Made by a program: the position numbers and the translations under genes
Shown: positions 1 to 5,220 of the stretch, piece by piece
How the letters are laid out: every line of letters begins with the position of its first letter
Position numbering within the stretch: position 1 is the stretch's first letter
Notes under the pieces: generated by a model
Databases searched by the model: none
What the model saw: the letters and a program-made list of their open reading frames with translations, nothing else
Told to the model about the DNA's origin: nothing
Assembly (NCBI GenBank): GCA_003541985.1
Contig: DPLM01000356.1
Span: forward strand, 1 to 5,719
Length of the DNA stretch: 5,719 nt
From: Deltaproteobacteria bacterium
Lineage (GTDB): Bacteria; SAR324; NAC60-12
Direction of reading: 5' to 3'

Positions 1-87
1 TGGATCTCATCAGAAAAAGCCTTCTTCCAGTATCGTGCAAACGTGCTCAATTTGAAACCGTCACCTAAATTCGCAGTAAACCAATAG
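1..87 (+). CDS. Possible 3' end of a convergent plus-strand gene (uncertain)
   Basis: From the first base, plus frame 1 reads 28 sense codons and then TAG at 85-87, ending in ...SPKFAVNQ. If real, this is the C-terminal tail of a gene running towards the minus-strand cluster, with only 23 bp between its stop and the stop of the DHDPS-family gene at 111. Support is weak. An open frame this short is not rare by chance, I do not recognise the peptide, and the opposite minus frame is also mostly open over the same bases but has no good start. There is no clear terminator in the 23-bp gap. The alternative is plain intergenic sequence. Confidence 0.25.
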   Translation, partial: WISSEKAFFQYRANVLNLKPSPKFAVNQ

Positions 88-110
88 AGAAAACCTAAAT
101 TTCAAGTCAT

Positions 111-1016
111 TTACTCTTGAGAAAGTGGACCAAGGCGAGTGGCGAATTCTGAGATTTTTTGTAACCCAAAATTTGTAGGAGTCTGAAAAGGAGGTCGATC
201 ATAGACAGTCAAACCCAATCTAGCCGCCAATAGACGTTTGCCATAGCAGATTAAATGGGGGATTGTCTGCATATTGAAGACGATCATAGGCAGAATTGAC
301 ATGTGAAGATTCTCCGCTTCTTCCAGCAAACCTTTTCTCCAAAATTGATAAATTTGCACTTGACGATCAATCAACTCTGGAGCTGGGATTAACCCAGCAC
401 ATCCCACGCGCAATGAGTCCACTAGTTCAATTCCTCCTCTACCGTTAAATATTAGCATTTGTTTGCCGAGTACATGAACCAATTGCTCAACCTGAACTGC
501 AGATCCCTCTCCCTTCAAGATTTGAAAATTTGGGTGGCGTAGTTTTAAATCGAGAATTTTCGGTGCACTCAAGCCAACCCCCAGATATTCAGGAGCATTT
601 TGAATAGCAACTGGTAAGTTGATATTGTTCATCACTTCAGAGAAGTGCGCAAAGCATTCTTCTTCATCCAAAGGTCTGCGAGGGGGAGGTTGAAGTATCA
701 ACCAACTTGCTCCCAGATCCGACGCTTGTCTAGCAAATTCTATCTGAGTAGCTGAATCTACTCCAGACACAGTAACAACTAGCGGTAGCCGTCCCTCCAA
801 ATCTTCCATAGCCCACCTCAGGATTTGTAACTGTTCATCCTGACTCAATTTATTAATTTCTGTTGCCAATCCGAGGACTGCCAACCCCTGAATATTTTGT
901 GCAAGGCAACATTGAACTTGGCGTTTCATTGCATCCCGGTCCAAGTTCCCATTAGCATTAAAAAATGAATAAAGAATTGGCCATACACCTGAGGCATGAA
1001 CAGTCATAAATTCCAT
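111..1016 (-). CDS. DHDPS/NAL-family class I aldolase or dehydratase, not canonical DapA
   Basis: This 301-residue TIM-barrel protein has the usual length and layout of the dihydrodipicolinate synthase/N-acetylneuraminate lyase family, which uses a lysine Schiff base to 2-oxo acids. The Schiff-base lysine is K168 in FQILKGEG, matching K161 of E. coli DapA. Other active-site positions differ. The GTTGE loop reads G49-LATE53, so both threonines of the proton relay are gone. The catalytic Tyr133 position is Q139 in AIQNAP. The Arg138 that binds aspartate semialdehyde is Y144. Lysine biosynthesis is therefore unlikely; cleavage or dehydration of a 2-keto-3-deoxy sugar acid is a better guess, supported by the neighbouring sugar-acid dehydratase. 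It lies 64 nt after the quinone oxidoreductase gene. The start is ambiguous: ATG at 1016 has no Shine-Dalgarno sequence, and an ATG three codons in (1007) has only a close GGA. The family call is firm; the substrate is unknown. Confidence 0.9.
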   Translation of the reverse strand: MEFMTVHASGVWPILYSFFNANGNLDRDAMKRQVQCCLAQNIQGLAVLGLATEINKLSQDEQLQILRWAMEDLEGRLPLVVTVSGVDSATQIEFARQASDLGASWLILQPPPRRPLDEEECFAHFSEVMNNINLPVAIQNAPEYLGVGLSAPKILDLKLRHPNFQILKGEGSAVQVEQLVHVLGKQMLIFNGRGGIELVDSLRVGCAGLIPAPELIDRQVQIYQFWRKGLLEEAENLHMSILPMIVFNMQTIPHLICYGKRLLAARLGLTVYDRPPFQTPTNFGLQKISEFATRLGPLSQE

Positions 1017-1080
1017 GTAAAGGGAAATAAGACGAGGAATACAATTTTTTCAGGAACTCATACCAATGACTCAACAGTAT

Positions 1081-2082
1081 TTATTTAGTAACTTGCAAAA
1101 TAATCTTTCCTATATGCGTACTTTCTTCCATGAGACGATGTGCCTCGTTCGCTTTCTCAAGAGGGAATGTTTGATGAACAACAACTTTTAATTGGCCTTT
1201 CTGAAACATAGGCCAAACACGTTTTATGAGCTCGCTAGCAATCTCCCCTTTTTGCTCTACAGTCCTAGGTCTGAGTGTAGACCCAGTAATTGTGAGTCGA
1301 TTGATCATCATCGGTGAAAGATTAATCTCATTAACTGCGGGCTTCAAAAAAGCAATCTGAACCAACCTTCCTTCCAAAGCTAAGCAAGAAATATTTTTTT
1401 GAATATAATCACCACCCACCATGTCTAGAATCAGTTCAACCCCTTTGCCAAAGGTGATTTCTTGGACCCGATTAACAAAATTTGTCTCTCGATAATTGAT
1501 AGCATGATCAGCCCCCAGTTGTAGGCATGCTTTACATTTTTCTTCACTGCCCGCAGTAATTATCACTTTGGCTCCATGAAGATGAGCCAACTGGATTGCT
1601 GTTGTCCCAATTCCACTAGACCCTCCATGAATAAGAATGGTTTCTCCCTCCTGAAGACCACCTCTCTGAAAAACGTTTGTCCAGACCGTAAAATAATTTT
1701 CTGGTACACCAGCAGCCTCAATCATTGAAAGTCCCTCAGGAACAGGCAAAACCTGGGGCACAGGTGCATTACAGTATTCGGCGTATCCTCCACCAGAAAC
1801 CAAAGCGCAAACTTTGTCGCCAACTTTGTATTTTGTCACTCCATCTGAAACTAAATTAATTTCCCCGGCCACTTCAAGACCCGGTATTTGGGAGGCCCCA
1901 GGTGGGGGATTGTAATTCCCCTGACGTTGCATCACATCAGGGCGATTGATACCTGCTGCTTCAACCTTAATTAGGACCTCGCCAGCACCGACTTCAGGCA
2001 CCTTTCCTGTGTCAGCTACGAGCACATCGGGATCCCCAAATTTTCTGATAGTTACTTGATTCATCATTTTTGGAAATTTCAT
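1081..2082 (-). CDS. NAD(P)H:quinone oxidoreductase, PIG3-type zinc-independent MDR
   Basis: This 333-residue medium-chain dehydrogenase/reductase closely resembles the PIG3 (TP53I3) quinone oxidoreductase group. It has an N-terminal GroES-like domain (about residues 8-125) with GINRPDVMQRQGNYNPPPGAS at about 44-64, a hallmark of the group, and a Rossmann domain with GGSSGIG at 153-159 and the downstream INYRE near 195-199. The cysteine that binds catalytic zinc in alcohol dehydrogenases is absent, so it should be a zinc-free reductase of quinones or activated alkenes using a nicotinamide cofactor, probably NADPH as in known relatives. The ATG at 2082 is preceded by an AT-rich stretch without a Shine-Dalgarno sequence; methionines at codons 6 and 7 are alternative starts with none either. 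It is separated from the upstream dioxygenase gene by 244 nt, so it may begin a transcript of its own that also includes the DHDPS-family gene. Its role in the cluster may be redox detoxification or enone reduction (inference). Confidence 0.93.
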   Translation of the reverse strand: MKFPKMMNQVTIRKFGDPDVLVADTGKVPEVGAGEVLIKVEAAGINRPDVMQRQGNYNPPPGASQIPGLEVAGEINLVSDGVTKYKVGDKVCALVSGGGYAEYCNAPVPQVLPVPEGLSMIEAAGVPENYFTVWTNVFQRGGLQEGETILIHGGSSGIGTTAIQLAHLHGAKVIITAGSEEKCKACLQLGADHAINYRETNFVNRVQEITFGKGVELILDMVGGDYIQKNISCLALEGRLVQIAFLKPAVNEINLSPMMINRLTITGSTLRPRTVEQKGEIASELIKRVWPMFQKGQLKVVVHQTFPLEKANEAHRLMEESTHIGKIILQVTK

Positions 2083-2084
2083 CT

Positions 2085-2100
2085 TAATTTATATATTTTT
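2085..2100. repeat. 16-bp AT-only direct repeat, copy 1
   Basis: TAATTTATATATTTTT occurs here and again, identically, at 2196-2211 in the same intergenic gap. This copy ends two bases before the start codon of the quinone oxidoreductase gene on the minus strand, where its complement forms the untranslated leader. Pure A/T content makes chance similarity or slippage quite possible. A binding site or an unstructured, AT-rich ribosome-loading leader is speculative. Confidence 0.45.
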
Positions 2101-2123
2101 ATTTTTAATTATCTGGCTCTCTG

Positions 2124-2142
2124 CAAGTTGGATTTAAACTTG
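2124..2142 (-). promoter_or_regulatory. Inverted repeat, possible operator near the transcription start
   Basis: CAAGTT (2124-2129) and AACTTG (2137-2142) are perfect 6-bp inverted arms around a 7-nt spacer. The element lies just downstream of the proposed -10 box at 2152-2157, so it would cover the transcription start of the quinone oxidoreductase gene, a classic place for a repressor to act. No regulator gene is in the window. Arms of this size can arise by chance. Confidence 0.3.
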
Positions 2143-2151
2143 ATAAAAGTC

Positions 2152-2180
2152 ATTATGAGACAAAAATTTTTCAGTGTCCT
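2152..2180 (-). promoter_or_regulatory. Candidate sigma70-like promoter for the quinone oxidoreductase gene
   Basis: Read on the minus strand, AGGACA (complement of 2175-2180, 4 of 6 to TTGACA) is followed after exactly 17 nt by CATAAT (complement of 2152-2157, 5 of 6 to TATAAT). Transcription would start near 2145 and give a leader of about 60 nt before the ATG at 2082. The 244-nt gap is about 24% GC by hand count, so chance -10 matches are expected. The correct spacing and the inverted repeat next to it are the main support. Confidence 0.35.
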
Positions 2181-2195
2181 TACTTGTTAAGTATA

Positions 2196-2211
2196 TAATT
2201 TATATATTTTT
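2196..2211. repeat. 16-bp AT-only direct repeat, copy 2
   Basis: This is the second identical copy of TAATTTATATATTTTT, 111 bp from the copy at 2085-2100. It sits upstream of the proposed promoter at 2152-2180, in an UP-element-like position for minus-strand transcription. AT-rich low complexity is a sufficient explanation. Confidence 0.45.
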
Positions 2212-2272
2212 TATAATTATTGTGGGACAAATATTTTTAGAATCTGACCATAATTTTATTTGAGGCTATTGA

Positions 2273-2287
2273 CTCTTTATAAAAGAG
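2273..2287 (-). other. Short inverted repeat after the dioxygenase gene
   Basis: CTCTTT and AAAGAG pair as 6-bp arms around a 3-nt loop, beginning about 40 nt beyond the dioxygenase stop codon on the minus strand. The hairpin could mark the end of the upstream transcript. It is AT-rich and is not followed by a T run, so it is not a convincing intrinsic terminator. Confidence 0.25.
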
Positions 2288-2326
2288 GCCAATTTTAGGA
2301 GTTTGATTGATCAGATTATTTGTAGA

Positions 2327-3181
2327 TTATTGAAAGGACTTTCCAGCGACTAAGCGTTGGTTTTCGAAAATAGAGCCCTCGTCTGGGGCTGGAGGGTAGG
2401 GCATCCGAACAGGTACTTTATCCAAGCGAGGAAGTTGTGTTTCGCCACAAATCATCCTTCCTTCAAACTCTTCAATTGTACTAATTCCTCTTAGTGGCCA
2501 CGCATCTGCAGCACAATAACCGATCAAAAGGATTGGGCGGTTCTGTTCTGATTGATTTGAACGAGATCCGTGCACCATGCGAACGTGATGCATCGTGATT
2601 GCTCCAGCTTTTGCAGTCAATGGAACAGCTTTTTCTGCATCAAAAGTGGCCTGGTCCAGATCAATTGCCCCACAGAAAAAACCATCTGGGTGGTGATGAT
2701 TTTCAATTGGACCCCTATGAGATTCAGGAATCATCAGTAGGGGTCCATTTTCTTCATTACATTCTTCGAGCAGCACACCAACCTCAAGAATGTCATCATT
2801 TGAGTGAGGATAGAACGCCCAATCCTGATGCCATTCAACCGCCTCACCTCCATTCGCTTGTTTAATATTGAGCTTACTGTGCTCCATCCTCAAATTTGGT
2901 CCCAGCAAGGCTCTAACACAGTTCAAAACCCCATCAGATCGCATAATTTGATCGAAGATTGGATCGACAAGATGAGGGGCTTTGATTCGCCGAACACTTG
3001 GAATTTGCTCATTATGATGATCACTCAAATCGTAGATAGTGTCGCTCGATTTAACTTTTCTTGAAGCTTCAATCAGACCTCCCAGAACTCTGTTTGCCTC
3101 ATCAATATACTCTTTTGAGACAACCGATCCCACAACAACAAATCCCTCGTTCCAAAATTGATCAATTAGATGTTTTTTCAT
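2327..3181 (-). CDS. PhyH-type Fe(II)/2-oxoglutarate-dependent dioxygenase
   Basis: This 284-residue protein belongs to the phytanoyl-CoA dioxygenase (PhyH) family, which couples oxidative decarboxylation of 2-oxoglutarate to hydroxylation of a substrate. The iron triad is visible: H118 and D120 in WHQDWAFYPH, and H204 in MVHGSRSN. R215 in NRPILL lies 11 residues after the distal histidine, the spacing of the 2-oxoglutarate-binding arginine in human PHYH. ENGPLLMIPESHRG (about 144-157) is the conserved segment of the double-stranded beta-helix core. The enzyme therefore looks active. The ectoine hydroxylase signature is absent. The substrate cannot be read from sequence; PhyH members act on acyl-CoAs, amino acids, phosphonates and other small molecules. 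Here, beside a sugar-acid dehydratase, hydroxylation or oxidative dealkylation of a modified carbohydrate is a guess. The ATG at 3181 lacks a normal Shine-Dalgarno; only GAG inside the adjacent palindrome could serve. The gene lies 76 nt after the dehydratase gene. Confidence 0.93.
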   Translation of the reverse strand: MKKHLIDQFWNEGFVVVGSVVSKEYIDEANRVLGGLIEASRKVKSSDTIYDLSDHHNEQIPSVRRIKAPHLVDPIFDQIMRSDGVLNCVRALLGPNLRMEHSKLNIKQANGGEAVEWHQDWAFYPHSNDDILEVGVLLEECNEENGPLLMIPESHRGPIENHHHPDGFFCGAIDLDQATFDAEKAVPLTAKAGAITMHHVRMVHGSRSNQSEQNRPILLIGYCAADAWPLRGISTIEEFEGRMICGETQLPRLDKVPVRMPYPPAPDEGSIFENQRLVAGKSFQ

Positions 3182-3197
3182 TTAAACTCGAGTTTAA
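3182..3197 (-). promoter_or_regulatory. Perfect 16-bp palindrome abutting the dioxygenase start codon
   Basis: TTAAACTCGAGTTTAA is a perfect palindrome over all 16 bases and ends at the base next to the ATG of the dioxygenase gene. On the minus strand a possible -10 box, TAAAAT (complement of 3199-3204, 5 of 6 to consensus), lies immediately upstream, though I find no good -35 box. A dimeric repressor bound here could block both transcription start and ribosome loading. As RNA it would form only a weak AU-rich hairpin, so a DNA-binding site is more likely than an RNA switch. Confidence 0.45.
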
Positions 3198-3257
3198 CAT
3201 TTTAAATATGTAAACTTCATTTTTTTGAAGCTAGATTTCTCATTTGATTGTGTAATT

Positions 3258-4433
3258 TTACAATTGAGGAGTTCGATATAAACTTCTTCCATTGACTTCA
3301 ATTGAAACATCTACCATATAGTTTGTTAGCCCTTCAAGATTGATATCTATTCCTAACCCGGGCTTTTCAGGTGCCCTAACTTGGCGATTTTTATCAGGCT
3401 CCAAATGCGTTTTGGTGATAGCTAATGCTAGGGATTTTGGTTGACCTGGGTACTCACAGATTTCATGATTTTTCAATCCAGCATATGGCTGCAGTGAAGC
3501 ACTCAAGGCAAGATGTGATGTGAAAGTGTGGTTCACATATGTGACTCCGCTTGCTACTGCATGATCTGCCACTAATTTGGCGGGGCTAATGCCTCCTATT
3601 CTTCCACAATCAATTTGAACGTAGCCAATTTTTCCAAAATCAATCAAATGCTTAGCCATCGAGGAATGATGCGCCCCTTCCCCACCGGCAATTTTAATTT
3701 TTCTACTTCTCTTGGCCAACTCACCATACTCCTTGAGAGCATGAGCATGAAAAGGTTCTTCAAACCACAGTACATTAGCCTCTTCCATGGCCTTGATTCT
3801 TTGGGAGGCTTTCTCCACATCATCCCCAAAAATTTGTCCTGTATCAACGAGAAGAATACCATCGTTTTCTAAACCTTCTCGAGCTGCTTGAAAATGTTCC
3901 CGATCTTCTGAGGCTGTTCCGGTTCCAATTGGCCCCCACCCAAACTTTGCTGCTTGAAAGCCTTTTTGACGAGATTCTTTAGCACGTTCCAATGTTATTG
4001 CGGGTTCGTCACCGAATAGCACTGAAAAATAGGGGGTTTTAGGGTATGAATTCTTGTAACCAAGGAGGGTCCAAACCGGTTCATTCAGAGACTTGCCCAG
4101 AAGATCCCAAAGAGCCATCTCGATTCCTGAGTAAGTATGGGCTGCCTGGAGCAAATCCATACTTTGATAGGCAACGAGTTGACTTATTCGCTGAATATCT
4201 TCACGGGTGTTTAACTTTTGTCCAAGTACAGAATCCTTCACTGGTTGACATGAACCATGGGATAATGGGCAAATCAGAGCCGCGATGGAGGGAAGAGGAG
4301 CTGCCTCACACTCTCCATAACCCACCAAACCACCTGCAGCAACTCTCACCACTAAAGCATCCTGGCTGCCATCTGCTTCGGCAGTGACCTTTGGCATGGA
4401 AAGATAAAAGAAATCAATCGATTCAATCCTCAT
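3258..4433 (-). CDS. Mandelate racemase/enolase-superfamily acid-sugar dehydratase
   Basis: This 391-residue enzyme has the two-domain enolase-superfamily fold: an N-terminal capping domain (about 1-120) and a modified TIM barrel (about 135-365). The Mg2+ ligands are D197 (LLVDTG), E225 (WFEEP) and E252 (AGGEG). The His-Asp dyad of the mandelate racemase subgroup is D275 (QIDCGRIGG) with H302 (VNHTF), and E324 (NHEICEYP) matches mandelate racemase Glu317. Known members remove water from an aldonate or aldarate to give a 2-keto-3-deoxy acid. At the end of barrel strand 2 the usual KxK is K163-F-G165, so the second lysine is lost and chemistry would rest on the dyad. I do not recognise the exact isofunctional group. 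I chose the ATG at 4433 because an AGGA lies 7 nt upstream and the protein then begins MRIESIDFFYL, as relatives do. A TTG at 4448 would add five residues and overlap the SDR gene. It follows the SDR stop by 4 nt, implying translational coupling. Confidence 0.93.
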   Translation of the reverse strand: MRIESIDFFYLSMPKVTAEADGSQDALVVRVAAGGLVGYGECEAAPLPSIAALICPLSHGSCQPVKDSVLGQKLNTREDIQRISQLVAYQSMDLLQAAHTYSGIEMALWDLLGKSLNEPVWTLLGYKNSYPKTPYFSVLFGDEPAITLERAKESRQKGFQAAKFGWGPIGTGTASEDREHFQAAREGLENDGILLVDTGQIFGDDVEKASQRIKAMEEANVLWFEEPFHAHALKEYGELAKRSRKIKIAGGEGAHHSSMAKHLIDFGKIGYVQIDCGRIGGISPAKLVADHAVASGVTYVNHTFTSHLALSASLQPYAGLKNHEICEYPGQPKSLALAITKTHLEPDKNRQVRAPEKPGLGIDINLEGLTNYMVDVSIEVNGRSLYRTPQL

Positions 4434-4437
4434 CAAT

Positions 4438-5205
4438 TCATCCTGCAAATCTTGATGTTAAGCCACCATCAACGATCCAATTCGCTCCTGTAACAAAGGA
4501 CGCTTCAGTCGAGAGCAGGAAGGCAACGCAATTCGCAATTTCTGATGGTTCAGCCATTCGGTGCATTGGATGGACATCCAGAACTTTTTCTCGGAGGGAT
4601 GGATCGTTTCTCTCAAAGAATTCTTTGACTAGAAAAGTCTCAGTATAGCCAGGAGAGAGAGCATTCACTCGCACCTGATGAACACCAACCTCCAATGCCA
4701 TCGAACGAGTTAACCCTACCAAGCCTGACTTTGCGGCGGCATACGGAAACATACTTGGATAGGTCATATTGGCATGAACCGAAGCGATATTGACGATTGA
4801 ACCCCTCTTGTTGGTAATCATATCTGGGAGAACTTCACGTGCTGTAAGCCATGCAGCTTTTAAATCAACATCGAAGACATCTTCCCACTGTTGCTCGGTC
4901 ATTGTTACTGGATCTGCATATGAGTTTCTACCAGCGTTGTTTACCAAACCCGTAATTGAGCCAAATTTTTCTCTGGCGCTATCACACAAACGCTTCAGAT
5001 CTTCAACGGAACAAACATTTCCCTTAACAAAGAGAAGCTTTTTATCCTGATCTAGTTTTTTGAGAAGACTCTTTGCCTCCTCTTCCTCAAGATCAATGAA
5101 CGAGACCTCAGCTCCTTCCAAGATACATTTTTCGACAATAGCAGCCCCAATTCCACGACCGCCTCCAGTTACTAGGATATGTTCATTCCTTAGACGTCCT
5201 GCCAT
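4438..5205 (-). CDS. SDR-family NAD(P)-dependent dehydrogenase
   Basis: This is a 255-residue classical short-chain dehydrogenase/reductase. The nucleotide-binding loop TGGGRGIG is at 13-20. D38 at the end of the second beta strand favours NAD(H) over NADP(H). NNAG is at 89-92, and catalytic S142, Y155 and K159 appear in SVHANMTYPSMFPYAAAKSG. PGYTET at 185-190 and the C-terminal VDGG near 245-248 are also typical. The fourth tetrad residue, usually Asn in a DVNLKG-type helix, is D114 in DVDLKA. The likely role is oxidation of a hydroxyl in a sugar, lactone or sugar acid, since it is sandwiched between an aldolase and an acid-sugar dehydratase, an arrangement seen in oxidative sugar pathways such as those for L-fucose or L-rhamnose. 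It starts 15 nt after the aldolase stop with a weak GGAAAG ribosome binding site. The family is certain; the substrate is inferred only from context. Confidence 0.93.
   Translation of the reverse strand: MAGRLRNEHILVTGGGRGIGAAIVEKCILEGAEVSFIDLEEEEAKSLLKKLDQDKKLLFVKGNVCSVEDLKRLCDSAREKFGSITGLVNNAGRNSYADPVTMTEQQWEDVFDVDLKAAWLTAREVLPDMITNKRGSIVNIASVHANMTYPSMFPYAAAKSGLVGLTRSMALEVGVHQVRVNALSPGYTETFLVKEFFERNDPSLREKVLDVHPMHRMAEPSEIANCVAFLLSTEASFVTGANWIVDGGLTSRFAG
4441..4444 (-). promoter_or_regulatory. Shine-Dalgarno AGGA deciding the dehydratase start
   Basis: On the minus strand AGGA lies in the last codons of the SDR gene, just before its TGA stop, and 7 nt upstream of the ATG at 4433. It fixes that ATG as the dehydratase start and points to translational coupling across the SDR stop. 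Confidence 0.65.
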
Positions 5206-5220
5206 TTTCTTTCCAATTAA

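Noticed and set aside
111..1016. DapA, lysine-pathway dihydrodipicolinate synthase
   Set aside because: The Tyr133, Thr44/Thr45 and Arg138 equivalents are all replaced, and the neighbourhood is catabolic.
2083..2326. Small gene or RNA gene in the 244-nt gap
   Set aside because: No open frame with a start signal and no stable GC-rich fold or tRNA-like structure was seen; the stretch is about 24% GC and better explained as a regulatory spacer.
2327..3181. Ectoine hydroxylase (EctD) as the identity of the dioxygenase
   Set aside because: The iron-binding region reads WHQDWAFYPHSN and not the long EctD signature around its HxD motif, and no ectoine biosynthesis gene is nearby.
3215..3230. CTTCA/TGAAG hairpin after the dehydratase stop as a terminator
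   Set aside because: The stem is only 5 bp with an A/T loop and no T tract follows on the minus strand, so termination here is not supported.
4046..4387. 113-codon plus-strand open frame inside the dehydratase gene
   Set aside because: It lies fully antisense to a gene with a complete set of catalytic motifs and resembles no protein I know; it is a shadow frame.
4434..4448. TTG start at 4448 giving the dehydratase five more residues
   Set aside because: The ATG at 4433 has AGGA at a 7-nt spacing and gives the family-typical N-terminus, while the TTG would overlap the end of the SDR gene.
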